From: Chloroflexota bacterium
GTDB lineage: Bacteria; Chloroflexota; UBA6077; SHYK01
Assembly (NCBI GenBank): GCA_009377635.1
Contig: WHTR01000002.1
Coordinates: 1 to 45,127, forward strand
Direction of reading: 5' to 3'
Length of the DNA: 45,127 nucleotides
Shown: positions 33,096 through 41,928 of the stretch, piece after piece
Layout: each line of letters opens with the position of its first letter
Numbering within the stretch: the stretch's first letter is position 1
The notes under the pieces: model-generated
Told to the model about the DNA's origin: nothing
The model's input: only the letters and a program-made list of their open reading frames with translations
Databases searched by the model: none
Made by a program: the position numbers and the translations under genes

Positions 33096-34124
33096 GTGAG
33101 ACTCGCTCCGGGAACCACACTTCGGCGAATCGGCAGTTTCCTTCGAGATGGAACCTTCGGCGGCGCTACGGTCGTCTTCTATGTGCTCGCAATCGCGTTC
33201 GTCGTCGCCGTCTGGCTGGGCGGCCAGCAGGTGCGCCTCCCGTGGGCGCAGGCGGCATGGACCGTCCAGGCAACGCTCACCCACGTCGATGGGCGCCCGG
33301 TGAACGTCAACGATATCGCCTTCGTGAACTCACGGCTCGGCTGGGTGGTCACCGACCGAGGGTGGATCTTCCACACGCAGGACGGCGGTCAGACGTGGCT
33401 GCGGCAGGCCTCGGGAACGACCGAACGGCTGCGGGGAATTGATTTCATCGATGCGACCCGCGGTTGGGCGGTGGGATCGTGGAACACCGTGCTCGCCACA
33501 CACGATGGCGGGCGGCACTGGGAAGAGCTCACAGAGCGCCGAGCCATCTTCCCAGCCACGGTGAACTTCGTCGATTCCCAGCGCGGCTGGATGGCAGGAA
33601 GCGGGGGCGACCTTCTCCGAACGGAGGACGGCGGCCGGACCTGGACGCCCCAGCGGGGCATCGGCCGACCGGGCATCTCTGGGCTCGCCGTCCTCGACGC
33701 CGCGAGAGCGTGGGCGGTCGGGGCCCGCGCATCGCTCGCGTTCACCGAGGACGGCGGGGAGACCTGGCAGCGGCAGTTCGGCGAGATCGAGGGGATCGGC
33801 GCGGTCGCGTTCGTCGACCCCCAGACCGGCTGGTATGGCGGTGAGGAGGGGCGGATCTTCCGGACAGATGACGGTGGCCAGACCTGGCTCGAACAGCGCA
33901 CCCCGACATTCTCTGGTATCTCCGACATCGTGTTTCGCAACCGTGACGTCGGCTGGGCGGTCGGCGCGGCTGGGACGATCATCCATACAACCGACGGCGG
34001 AGGGACCTGGGTGAGCCAGGATGCCGGTGTCGCGAACAATCTCTACGCCCTCGCGGTCGTCGACGCCGAGAACGCCTGGGCGGGCGGCGACAACGGGGTG
34101 ATCCTCCGCTACGGGACACCATGA
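33096..34124 (+). CDS. Ycf48-like/Asp-box beta-propeller, membrane-anchored
   Basis: A 342-residue protein with an N-terminal membrane segment (about residues 24-42) followed by a seven-bladed Ycf48/photosystem II stability factor-like propeller. Six Asp-box motifs are visible: HTQDGGQTW, ATHDGGRHW, RTEDGGRTW, FTEDGGETW, RTDDGGQTW and HTTDGGGTW, with repeated GWAVG or GWMAG blades. In non-photosynthetic bacteria the role of this family is unknown; it is often an exported scaffold. GAGGAG lies five bases before the GTG at 33096, which is preferred over the longer frame at 32967. It is unlike the other Asp-box protein at 26249 in having an anchor. Confidence 0.88.
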   Translation: MRLAPGTTLRRIGSFLRDGTFGGATVVFYVLAIAFVVAVWLGGQQVRLPWAQAAWTVQATLTHVDGRPVNVNDIAFVNSRLGWVVTDRGWIFHTQDGGQTWLRQASGTTERLRGIDFIDATRGWAVGSWNTVLATHDGGRHWEELTERRAIFPATVNFVDSQRGWMAGSGGDLLRTEDGGRTWTPQRGIGRPGISGLAVLDAARAWAVGARASLAFTEDGGETWQRQFGEIEGIGAVAFVDPQTGWYGGEEGRIFRTDDGGQTWLEQRTPTFSGISDIVFRNRDVGWAVGAAGTIIHTTDGGGTWVSQDAGVANNLYALAVVDAENAWAGGDNGVILRYGTP

Positions 34125-34500
34125 CGACTCGCTGCGGCGAGGGGTGACCCGGCGATTGCGGGGAACCCTGCGTCGTGACCTCGTCAAGCCTCAAGGCGTC
34201 CTCATGTTCGCACCGCGAAACGCGGTACCCCTCTGCGCCCCCCTCCACATGCAGCACGTCATTCCTGATGTGAGCTGTATCGAACCTTCGATTACTCCCT
34301 GTTGCTCGTTGACGTGCCCTTAACACGGCCCGAGTACCATCACCTCGTCGTTACCGGGACATTCCACGTCGAACGAGGGGTAGCTGATGAATCAGGACGT
34401 GGTCCCTCGGTTTCTACGAACGGCTTGGTAGCGAGCAGACGCACGCCGGCTACTGCATGGCGTCGGCGATGCTGCACTCAACGGTGGAGGTGAACAACGA
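34125..34500. other. 376-base region upstream of the phn operon
   Basis: Probable promoter region of the phosphonate operon. A hairpin ACCGCG-AAA-CGCGGT lies at 34212-34226. TTGACG (34309-34314) and TTAACA (34320-34325) form a direct repeat with an 11-base period, like half-sites of PhoP-type regulators. The ribosome site is GGAGGT, nine bases before the phnD ATG. No gene is recognised here. Confidence 0.45.
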
Positions 34501-35436
34501 ATGATGGCACAGCTTCGCGTTCTCGCACTCGTCCTGGGTGGGCTCATCGTCTTCACCGCCTGCGCGCCCTCCTCCGCGGCGCCCACGTCGTCGGGTGCAT
34601 CGGCGCCGGCTTCCCATCAGGTGGGCACCTTTCGCATCGCGGCGGTACCCTCAGCCGACTCGCAGCAGCAGGTCCAAGGCTTCGGCCCGTTCCGCGATTA
34701 CCTCGCCAGCAAGCTCGACGTCGACGTGGAACAGTTCGTCGCAAGCGATTACACGTCCGTGATCGAGGCAATGCGCGCGAAACGAATCGACGCGGCCTGG
34801 TTTGGTCCCTTCTCCTACATTCTCGCGGCGCAGGAGGCGAACGCTCAGGCGGTCGTCGCCTATATCGGCGCGAACGATCTGACGACCTACCGGACCTGGT
34901 TCATCGTGCCGGCCAGCTCGCCCATCCAGACACTCGACGACCTCAAGGCACGCGCTGGAGAGATCACCTTCGCCTTTGTCGACCCGGCCTCGACCTCCGG
35001 CAATCTCTACCCCCGAAAGAAGCTGCAGGAGATGGGGCTCAACCCGGACACGGATTTCGCAGAGGCCATCTTCGCGGGCGGGCACGACGCCTCCCTGCTG
35101 GCCGTTGCGAACGGACGCGTGGGTGCGGGTGTCGTGTGTGACAACTGCGCCGAGGGGTTCCTCGCCCAGGGGATCGCTTCTCGTGACGCCTTCCGCATCA
35201 TCGGCGAGTCGGACCCGATCCCCAACGACCCGTGGGCCGTGCGCCGTGACCTCGAGCCGGCGTTCGTCGAACAGTTCAGGCAGGCAATGATCGAGGTCTC
35301 CTCCAACCCGGCGGCGATCAAGGCCCTCGCGGCCTACTCGACGCTGAAGGGCTATCAGGCGATCGACGACGCGAGGTACGACACCGTGCGCGACACAGCC
35401 CGTCTGCTCAATCTCGATCTGGCGAAAATGAAGTAA
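34501..35436 (+). CDS. phnD: phosphonate ABC transporter substrate-binding lipoprotein
   Basis: Periplasmic-type binding protein of 311 residues that captures phosphonates outside the membrane. The signal peptide ends in VFTAC, a lipobox cysteine at about residue 21, followed by an alanine/serine/proline linker. The PhnD fold then shows FRIAAVPSAD, YTSVIEAMRAKRIDAAWFGPFSY (cut: about residues 82-104), a STSGNLYPRK motif with serine/threonine residues that bind phosphonate oxygens, and GRVGAGVVCDN. The GGAGGT site precedes the ATG. It starts a ten-gene operon, and its stop codon overlaps the phnC start by one base. Confidence 0.95.
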   Translation: MMAQLRVLALVLGGLIVFTACAPSSAAPTSSGASAPASHQVGTFRIAAVPSADSQQQVQGFGPFRDYLASKLDVDVEQFVASDYTSVIEAMRAKRIDAAWFGPFSYILAAQEANAQAVVAYIGANDLTTYRTWFIVPASSPIQTLDDLKARAGEITFAFVDPASTSGNLYPRKKLQEMGLNPDTDFAEAIFAGGHDASLLAVANGRVGAGVVCDNCAEGFLAQGIASRDAFRIIGESDPIPNDPWAVRRDLEPAFVEQFRQAMIEVSSNPAAIKALAAYSTLKGYQAIDDARYDTVRDTARLLNLDLAKMK

Positions 35437-36245
35437 TGCTGCGTACCGAGGACCTGCGCAAGCGGTTTCCGGACGGGACCGAGGCGCTGTGCGGCGTCTC
35501 GCTTGTGCTCCGAGCGGGTGAGATGGCCTGCGTTCTCGGATCGAGTGGGTCGGGCAAGTCCACGCTGATGCGCTGTGTCGCCGGATTGATCGAACCGACC
35601 CACGGCGCGGTATGGATCAACGGGCGACCGATGACCAGCGCCGGCGAGCGGGAGCGGCGCCGACTCCGCGGCCACATGGGGTTCATCTTCCAGCAGTTCA
35701 ACCTCGTCGGTCGGCTCTCGGTCATGACCAACGTGCTCATCGGGCGTCTCGGGCGAGTGTCTCCTGCCTGGGCCATCCTCCACCAGTTCGGACGGAGCGA
35801 CCGCGCCTGCGCCTATCGAGCCCTTGAGAGCGTCGGCCTCGCGGAGAAAGCACGCCAGCGGGCAGATACGCTGTCCGGTGGTCAGCAGCAGCGCGTCGCC
35901 ATCGCGCGGGTGCTGGCCCAGGAGCCGTTCCTCGTCCTGGCTGACGAGCCGGTATCGAGCCTGGATCCACGCCTGGCAGATTCGGTGCTCGGGCATCTGC
36001 TCCGCATCAATCGCGAGGACGGCGTGACCACGCTGCTCAATCTGCACACCGTCGAGCTCGCGCGCCGCTATGCCGACCGCATCATCGGCCTCGGCCAAGG
36101 CCAGGTCGTCTTCGACGGACCGGTGCACGCGCTTGACCACGACGCACTCGAGCTGATCTACGGCCCGGCCGGGGAGACCGGGTCAGCCGATGAGGACGAG
36201 GAGGGCGCACGTGCGGGGACCGCTCGCGAGGTCGTCGCGGTCTGA
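35436..36245 (+). CDS. phnC: phosphonate ABC transporter ATP-binding protein
   Basis: ABC ATPase of 269 residues that powers phosphonate import through PhnE. It has the Walker A GSSGSGKST (about residues 36-44), the Q-loop FIFQQFN, the ABC signature LSGGQQQRVAIAR and the Walker B LVLADEPVSSLDP. The length fits PhnC. The C-terminal tail is acidic and its last 56 bases overlap the phnE frame in the longest reading. Start overlaps the phnD stop (TAATG), so translation is probably coupled. Confidence 0.96.
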   Translation: MLRTEDLRKRFPDGTEALCGVSLVLRAGEMACVLGSSGSGKSTLMRCVAGLIEPTHGAVWINGRPMTSAGERERRRLRGHMGFIFQQFNLVGRLSVMTNVLIGRLGRVSPAWAILHQFGRSDRACAYRALESVGLAEKARQRADTLSGGQQQRVAIARVLAQEPFLVLADEPVSSLDPRLADSVLGHLLRINREDGVTTLLNLHTVELARRYADRIIGLGQGQVVFDGPVHALDHDALELIYGPAGETGSADEDEEGARAGTAREVVAV

Positions 36246-37026
36246 CCCCTGGGAGGAGCCCCTGCAATGGCGGGCGGCCGGTCGCGTCGTCCTCATCGGA
36301 CTCGCGGTCATCGCCGTGTACGCCTGGAGTGTGCAGGGCACTCGCTTTAGCCTGGTGGAGCTGGTACGCGGATTGCCCGACCTGTGGAACCTGTTCACGC
36401 GCATGGTCCCACCGGACGCCCGCCGCTTCAGCGAGTATCTCGGCCCCGCGGCGCAGACGATTCAGATCGCCCTTCTGGGGACCTCCATGGGTGCTCTCGC
36501 AGCGGTGCCGCTCGGGCTGATCGCGGCACGCAATGTGAGCCCTCATCAGGTGATCTGTAGCGCGACACGCGTGACCCTGAACGCACTGAGAGCGATTCCG
36601 GAGCTGGTGTGGGCGTTGCTGTTCGTGGCAGCCGTGGGGCTGGGGGCATTCCCGGGCGTGATCGCCATTTTCATCCATGCGACCGGGGTACTCGGCAAGC
36701 TGTATTCGGAGAGCATCGAGAGCATCGACCCGCGCCCGGTCGAGGCTGTGCGCGCCGTCGGTGCAGACCGCACGCAGCTCATGCTGTTCTCGGTTCTGCC
36801 GCAGGCACTGCCCCTGATGCTCTCGTACGTCATTTACAGCTTCGAGGGGAACGTGCGCTCTGCCACAGTGCTCGGCCTCATTGGCGCTGGCGGCATTGGC
36901 TTCGAGATGCAGCAGGCGATGCGGCTGTTTAAGTACCAGGAGATGACAACCATCCTCCTCATCACGCTCGCCATGGTGACGCTCATTGACTATGTGAGCG
37001 GCCGAGTCCGTGCCCGCCTGGTGTGA
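36211..37026 (+). CDS. phnE: phosphonate ABC transporter permease
   Basis: Membrane permease of about 271 residues with five or six hydrophobic segments (about residues 22-40, 75-100, 115-140, 195-210 and 240-260). The EAA-like cytoplasmic loop is seen as EAVRAVGADRTQLMLFSVLP, which contacts PhnC. The GTG at 36211 has GAGGAGGG five bases upstream; an earlier ATG at 36190 would give 278 residues but has a less well placed site. Either start overlaps phnC. It follows PhnDC in the usual order and is followed by the lyase genes. Confidence 0.95.
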   Translation: MRGPLARSSRSDPWEEPLQWRAAGRVVLIGLAVIAVYAWSVQGTRFSLVELVRGLPDLWNLFTRMVPPDARRFSEYLGPAAQTIQIALLGTSMGALAAVPLGLIAARNVSPHQVICSATRVTLNALRAIPELVWALLFVAAVGLGAFPGVIAIFIHATGVLGKLYSESIESIDPRPVEAVRAVGADRTQLMLFSVLPQALPLMLSYVIYSFEGNVRSATVLGLIGAGGIGFEMQQAMRLFKYQEMTTILLITLAMVTLIDYVSGRVRARLV

Positions 37027-37055
37027 GCTGTGCAGAGTTGGCTGGGAGAGACGTG

Positions 37056-37484
37056 ATGGATCGCGAACGACGGTGCGAGATCCTCGCGGCGGCCGACGCC
37101 AAGCGCGTCGAAGTGCTCGCCGACGAGGTCCTGGCGGATCCGAATCTGGATCTCGACCTTGAGCTCGTGCGCACTCCAACAACGGGCCTCGTCATGGTGC
37201 GTGCGCGAGAGAGTGCGGCGGGACAGATCTTCAACCTGGGCGAGGCGCTCGTCACCACGGCTCACGTGCGGCTCGGACCGGCGTTCGGCTATGCCATGAT
37301 CCTCGGCCGCAATCAGCGTCATGCCCTGGCGGCAGCGGTTCTGGACGCTGCTCTCGAGGCCAGCGTGACCCAAAGTGAGGCCATCGAGTACATGCTGGCG
37401 GAGGCCGCGGCGGAGCAGAACCGGCGCGACGCAGCTCGGTGGGCCGCCGTCGAGACCACCGCCGTCCGCATTGAGGAGTTGTAA
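37056..37484 (+). CDS. phnG: C-P lyase core subunit PhnG
   Basis: Small subunit (142 residues) of the PhnGHIJ carbon-phosphorus lyase core; it contributes to the ribose-triphosphate phosphonate-forming step together with PhnI, PhnH and PhnL. Matching PhnG segments are FNLGEALVTTAHVRLG, GYAMILGRN and the C-terminal half AAALDAALE region (about residues 95-142). GGGAGAG lies before the ATG at 37056; an in-frame GTG three bases earlier and another at 37023 are less likely. The next gene starts three bases after the stop codon. Confidence 0.95.
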   Translation: MDRERRCEILAAADAKRVEVLADEVLADPNLDLDLELVRTPTTGLVMVRARESAAGQIFNLGEALVTTAHVRLGPAFGYAMILGRNQRHALAAAVLDAALEASVTQSEAIEYMLAEAAAEQNRRDAARWAAVETTAVRIEEL

Positions 37485-37487
37485 TCG

Positions 37488-38165
37488 ATGACTGCCAGTG
37501 TCGGCCCCTCCATAGAAATCGCGCGCAACCAGGTAACGTTCCGTCGGCTTCTGGATGCGATGGCCCAGCCTGGCATGCTGGTACGCCTGGGCCACGACGG
37601 TGCGGAGGCCTTGGCTTCGTCGCTGCACTGCGTGCTCGATCTTGAGGTCTCGGTGTCCGTCGTCGGAGTCGCCCCGGCATTCGGCGTGTGGGACGCCGCG
37701 TGCTACGCGGCCGAGCTGCGACGGAGATTGGACTCGCCACTTGATCCGCCGGATCGGGCTGAGTTCGTTGTGGTTGCCGATCTGGCGCAGCTGCCCGATA
37801 TCCTCACCGTGGTCAGGCGGGGAACGTTGCTCGCGCCTGAAGCCTCCGCGACGGTGATCGCCGCGGTTCCGCGGCTACTCGTGGCATCTGGACCCCCGCA
37901 TGACGGTCTGGCGGCAGCGACCAAGGTTCAGGCCGATGAGAAGACCCAGAAGGGGCCCAACGGCTGGTACTGGCTCGAGGGGCCGGGCACGCGACCCGAC
38001 CGTCTGTTGCGCCTCGGCGGTTTGACCACGGCGGCGATCGAATGCCGCGAGGAGGCCAACCGCGCCTATCCGATGGGCGTCGACATGCTCCTGATCGACC
38101 CGCTGGGGCAGGCGCTTGGACTTCCGCGCCGCGTGCGCATCTCCACGGTGGAGCGTAATGGCTGA
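37488..38165 (+). CDS. phnH: C-P lyase core subunit PhnH
   Basis: PhnH, 225 residues, a structural partner in the C-P lyase core that has a PLP-transferase-like fold without PLP. Family segments are RRLLDAMAQPG near the N-terminus (about residues 17-27), RRGTLLAPEASATVI, LEGPGTR and the end region CREEANRAYPMGVDMLLID. The length is slightly above the E. coli protein (194). A lysine/threonine-rich insert (TKVQADEKTQKGPNG) lies in the middle. Its stop overlaps the phnI start by one base (TGATG). Confidence 0.94.
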   Translation: MTASVGPSIEIARNQVTFRRLLDAMAQPGMLVRLGHDGAEALASSLHCVLDLEVSVSVVGVAPAFGVWDAACYAAELRRRLDSPLDPPDRAEFVVVADLAQLPDILTVVRRGTLLAPEASATVIAAVPRLLVASGPPHDGLAAATKVQADEKTQKGPNGWYWLEGPGTRPDRLLRLGGLTTAAIECREEANRAYPMGVDMLLIDPLGQALGLPRRVRISTVERNG

Positions 38166-39385
38166 TGGGCTACACAGCACTCAAGGGTGGTCTCGACGCC
38201 ATTCAGGCTGCTGAGCAGCTCGTCCGTGCGGCGACTCGTTCCGCGGGTGGGCCAGCACTCAGCACGTCCCAGATCATGACGGCGTTCCCGCTGGCCGTGG
38301 ACCGCGTCATGGCCGAGGGCTCTCTGTACGCTCCCGAGCTGGCGGCGCTCGCTTTGCGCCAGTCAGCAGGCGACCTCTTCGAGGCAGCGTTCTTGCTGCG
38401 CGCCTATCGATCCACGCTGAGTCGACTGGCGTACACAGAGCCCGTCAGCAGCACCGAGATGTATCCTGTGTGGCGCCGAATCTCACCGGCTTTCAAGGAC
38501 ATTCCGGGCGGCCAGATCCTCGGCCAGACCCTTGACTACACGCAGCGGCTCCTCGAGATCGAAGAGACTTCTGCACCCGCCAGCGAGGGAGATGGGGCTG
38601 CGTCCGGCCACGGAGAGGAGTCGTCTGGCGAGGCAGCGGGATCTACTCCACCGCGGCTTTCGAAAGTCGCCGACGTACTGCGGCGCGAAGGGTTGCTCGG
38701 CAACCGTCCTGACGCCGATCCCGCCGAGGCCCCTTTCGACGTCACTCGTGAGCCCCTCAGCTTCCCAGCGCCCCGCAGCGCGCGACTCCAAACTCTTGCG
38801 CGGGGAGACACTGGCGTCCTGACAGCGCTCGCCTATGCCGGCCTGCGCGGATACAGCGCGGCAGACCATCCCACGTTAGCCGAGCTCCGGGTCGGCGAGC
38901 TGCCCCTTCGCGTGATTCATCCATATACCGGTCGCACATTCACTGCCGGACGACTTCGGGTCACCGAGTGCGAGACCCTCACGTACGATCTCGACCCCGG
39001 CGATCCGAATCTCGGCACGCTGGCGGCGCGGCGGATCGGACGGGAGGAGCCAAGCGCGAAGGAGCGGTTCGTGCTCGGCTACGGTCTGGTCTTCGGCCAC
39101 AACGAGCGCATGGCCATCAGCATCTCGCAGCTCGATCGCGCGCTCGCTGGCGACGGGGACACGGCGGGAGCCGCGCGGAACGAGGAGTTCGTTCTTTCGC
39201 ACGTTGATGGACTGGAGGGCGCCGGATTCGTCGAGCACCTCAAGCTGCCCCACTACGTCACGTTCCAGGCCTACCTCGACCGCACCCGCCACCTCCGGGA
39301 ATCCGGGCGCGGAGCACATGCGGCAATGGACCCGGACGTCGGCGGCGCTCATCCGCACCCGCACCCGGCGCAGGTTGGCCCATGA
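38165..39385 (+). CDS. phnI: C-P lyase core subunit PhnI
   Basis: PhnI, 406 residues, forms the core with PhnG, PhnH and PhnJ and, in vitro in E. coli, has nucleosidase activity that yields ribose triphosphate phosphonates. Conserved parts are MGYTALKGGLDAI, LLRAYRSTLSRL, IIPA-type AFKDIPGGQILGQTLDYTQRLL and the GYGLVFGHNERMAIS core. It is longer than the E. coli protein (354). The extra length is mainly a serine/glutamate/glycine-rich linker (about residues 139-172) and a histidine-rich tail (AHPHPHP). The last four bases overlap the phnJ start. Confidence 0.95.
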   Translation: MGYTALKGGLDAIQAAEQLVRAATRSAGGPALSTSQIMTAFPLAVDRVMAEGSLYAPELAALALRQSAGDLFEAAFLLRAYRSTLSRLAYTEPVSSTEMYPVWRRISPAFKDIPGGQILGQTLDYTQRLLEIEETSAPASEGDGAASGHGEESSGEAAGSTPPRLSKVADVLRREGLLGNRPDADPAEAPFDVTREPLSFPAPRSARLQTLARGDTGVLTALAYAGLRGYSAADHPTLAELRVGELPLRVIHPYTGRTFTAGRLRVTECETLTYDLDPGDPNLGTLAARRIGREEPSAKERFVLGYGLVFGHNERMAISISQLDRALAGDGDTAGAARNEEFVLSHVDGLEGAGFVEHLKLPHYVTFQAYLDRTRHLRESGRGAHAAMDPDVGGAHPHPHPAQVGP

Positions 39386-40302
39386 CGCGTATCGCCGAGC
39401 TCGTCACGGCCAACAGCGCGGGGCACATGCATGGGTACAACTATGCCTACCTTGACGAGCTGACGAAGAAAGAGATCCGCCGGGGACTCCTCAAGGCAGT
39501 CGCCATCCCCGGCCATCAGGTGCCCTTTGGATCGAGAGAGATGCCGATCGCGCGCGGCTGGGGCACCGGCGGGCTGCAGATCACCCTGAGCCTGATCGGG
39601 TCCGGCGACGTCGTCAAGATCATTGACCAGGGAACCGACGCCGGAGTGAACGCCCTCAACATCAAGCGCCTCATCACGCGAACCACGGGATTGGAGACGA
39701 CCGAGGACACCGCTGAGGCAACGGTCATCCAGACGCGCCACCGCATCCCGGAAGAGCGACTGCACAAACACCAGATCCTGGTGCTTCAGGTTCCGCTGCC
39801 CGAGCCGCTTCGCCTGGTGGAGCCCAGCGAGGCGAAGACCCGCCAGCTCCACGCTGACCAGGACTACACCAAGGCGTGGGTGTACCTCTACGAGGACATC
39901 GTGCGCAATGGACAGCTCACGCACGCCGCCGGCTATCCGGTTTTGGTGGATGAGCGCTACGTCATGGCGACCAGCCCGGTCCCTCGCTGGGATGTCCCAC
40001 GCTTCCACCAAGCTGACTGCCTCTTTCTTTTCGGAGCCGGGCGCGAGAAGCGTATCTATGCCGTACCGCCTCGCACCGATGTGCGGCCCCTGGATTTCGC
40101 GGACTATCCGTTTGACGTGGAACGCTTCCCACAGGGCTGTGCCATCTGCGGAAGCACCACGACGTTCCTCGACGAGCACCCGGCGGCGGACGGCGTGGCG
40201 CGCACCTACACCTGCTCCGACACCGCGGCCTGCGAGAAGCGGGTAGCCGGCGGCGTGCTCGACCCGTGGCCCAGCTTCTCCAACTCAAGGAGCCGGGAGT
40301 GA
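39382..40302 (+). CDS. phnJ: C-P lyase radical SAM subunit PhnJ
   Basis: Catalytic subunit (306 residues) that breaks the carbon-phosphorus bond by radical SAM chemistry. The iron-sulfur cysteines are at the C-terminus in GCAICGSTTTFLDEH and TCSDTAACEK, as in E. coli PhnJ (CxxC plus later cysteines), not in a standard CxxxCxxC order. The N-terminal AGHMHGYNYAYLDE holds the conserved glycine proposed as radical site. The length is close to E. coli PhnJ (281), with a somewhat longer C-terminus. It overlaps phnI at its start and phnK at its end. Confidence 0.97.
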   Translation: MTRIAELVTANSAGHMHGYNYAYLDELTKKEIRRGLLKAVAIPGHQVPFGSREMPIARGWGTGGLQITLSLIGSGDVVKIIDQGTDAGVNALNIKRLITRTTGLETTEDTAEATVIQTRHRIPEERLHKHQILVLQVPLPEPLRLVEPSEAKTRQLHADQDYTKAWVYLYEDIVRNGQLTHAAGYPVLVDERYVMATSPVPRWDVPRFHQADCLFLFGAGREKRIYAVPPRTDVRPLDFADYPFDVERFPQGCAICGSTTTFLDEHPAADGVARTYTCSDTAACEKRVAGGVLDPWPSFSNSRSRE

Positions 40303-41132
40303 AAGAGCTGCTGCGCGTGGTGGGACTGGAGAAACGCTACGGGCCAGGATGTCCCACGTGTGTGGAGTCGACTGGTCCTGAGCGAGACACCAACATCTGC
40401 CCCTGGTGTGGGAGCGTCGTCGCACTGGCCGCCTTCGACCTGGAGGTGTTTCCTGGCGAGACCGTCGGAATCGTCGGCGAGAGTGGGTCGGGCAAGAGCA
40501 CGGCTCTGGCCTGCATCTACCAGGACCTGCCGCCGACGGCCGGTGCAGCCTATTTCGCACCGTTCGAGGGCGGCGCCCGCAGCACATTCGAAGCCAACTC
40601 ACAAGAACGACGTGCGCTGCAGATGCGCCACATGGGCATGGTCTATCAGAGCCCCGCTCTCGGCCTCAGCTTCCACAGCACCGCTGGCGCCAACATCGTC
40701 GAGCGGCTCCTCGCCGTGGACTGGCGCGAGGTTAGTGGCATGCGCGCGAAGGCCGGCGAGCTGCTATGGCGCACTGAAGTGCCGATGGATCGTCTGGATG
40801 CCTTTCCGGGCACGCTCAGCGGCGGCATGCAGCAACGGGTCCAGATCGCCCGCGCCCTGGCAAACGAGCCGCCGCTGCTGCTCCTCGACGAGCTGACGAC
40901 GGGACTCGACGTGTCCGTTCAGGCAGGGGTGATCGATCTGATCCGAGCGCTGCAGCAGGAGACGGGCGCGGCGATGGTGATGGTGTCGCACGACCTGGCT
41001 GTGATCCGCCTGCTGGCCCCCCGGAGCATCGTGATGCGCCTCGGCCACGTTGTCGAGCGCGGGCTGACCGACCAGATCCTCGAGGACCCGCAGCATCCCT
41101 ACACGCAGCTCCTCGTGAGCTCGACCGCCTAG
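40299..41132 (+). CDS. phnK: C-P lyase ABC-type subunit PhnK with Cys-rich insert
   Basis: ABC-type ATPase of 277 residues that binds the C-P lyase core. Walker A is GESGSGKST, the ABC signature is LSGGMQQRVQIAR and Walker B is LLLLDELTTGLD, with the HDLAVI H-loop. Near the N-terminus (about residues 16-37) a 22-residue insert has the pattern CPTC...CPWC (C-x2-C-x14-C-x2-C), which resembles a zinc ribbon and is absent in E. coli PhnK. The GTG at 40299 has AAGGAG six bases upstream and overlaps the phnJ stop; an in-frame GTG at 40266 is less likely. It follows phnJ and is followed by phnL after 13 bases. Confidence 0.94.
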   Translation: MKELLRVVGLEKRYGPGCPTCVESTGPERDTNICPWCGSVVALAAFDLEVFPGETVGIVGESGSGKSTALACIYQDLPPTAGAAYFAPFEGGARSTFEANSQERRALQMRHMGMVYQSPALGLSFHSTAGANIVERLLAVDWREVSGMRAKAGELLWRTEVPMDRLDAFPGTLSGGMQQRVQIARALANEPPLLLLDELTTGLDVSVQAGVIDLIRALQQETGAAMVMVSHDLAVIRLLAPRSIVMRLGHVVERGLTDQILEDPQHPYTQLLVSSTA

Positions 41133-41145
41133 ACGGAGGCCACCG

Positions 41146-41928
41146 ATGACCACCGCGCGACCACTCCTCGAGGTGCAGGGCCTGAGCAAATGCTTCACCC
41201 TGCACGTCCTTCACGGCAAGCGCGTGGCTGCACTCGAGGACGTGAGCTTTGCGTTGCAGGCGGGCACCATCACCGTTCTTCTCGGGCGCAGCGGGGTGGG
41301 CAAGTCCTCCGTGCTCAAGTGCATCTACCGAACGTATCTGCCTTCTGGCGGTCACATCATCTATCTCGACGCCACTGAGCGCCAGCATGACCTCGCGACG
41401 CTGGACGAGCGGGGCGTGCTGGGGATGCGCTCGCGGGACCTGGGCTACGTCTCTCAGTTCCTGCGTCCGGACCCGCGCGTCCCGACCCTCGAGCTCGTGG
41501 CACGGCGCGCGATCAGCCCCAGCGGCGCGTCGGGGACGGCCCGGTCGCGGGCGGCCGCGCTGCTGCGCCGCCTCAACATGCCGGCCAAGCTGGATGACGC
41601 ATACCCAACGCTGTTCAGCGGTGGCGAGCAGCAGCGCGTGAATCTTGCCCGCGCCCTGATTCAGCCAACGCGTCTGCTGCTGCTCGACGAGCCGACCTCG
41701 GCGCTCGACTCCGCCAACCAGCATGTGGTGGTCGATCTGCTCGAGGGGCTGCGCCGTGACGGCACGACCATCTTGGCGATCTTTCATGATCCCGATCTCG
41801 TAGAGCACCTCGCCGACAACATCGTGGTGCTCGAGTCGGGCCGCGTGAGCTATGCCGGCCCGCCACGACCGGACGTCTTCTCCGCACACGTCGATTCCCT
41901 CAAGTCAGCATGTCGGGAGGTGAAATGA
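41146..41928 (+). CDS. phnL: C-P lyase ABC-type subunit PhnL
   Basis: Second ABC-type subunit of the C-P lyase system, 260 residues. It shows the PhnL-type start LLEVQGLSKCFTLHVLHGKR, Walker A GRSGVGKSS, the ABC signature FSGGEQQRVNLAR and Walker B LLLDEPTSALD. It binds to PhnK and the core and takes part in the early step with PhnGHI. AGGCCACCG precedes the ATG. The 3' end overlaps the phnM start by four bases. Confidence 0.95.
   Translation: MTTARPLLEVQGLSKCFTLHVLHGKRVAALEDVSFALQAGTITVLLGRSGVGKSSVLKCIYRTYLPSGGHIIYLDATERQHDLATLDERGVLGMRSRDLGYVSQFLRPDPRVPTLELVARRAISPSGASGTARSRAAALLRRLNMPAKLDDAYPTLFSGGEQQRVNLARALIQPTRLLLLDEPTSALDSANQHVVVDLLEGLRRDGTTILAIFHDPDLVEHLADNIVVLESGRVSYAGPPRPDVFSAHVDSLKSACREVK

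Noticed and set aside
36082-37182. 366-codon minus-strand frame across phnC/phnE/phnG
   Set aside because: Antisense to three well supported phn genes, with a composition typical of a shadow frame.
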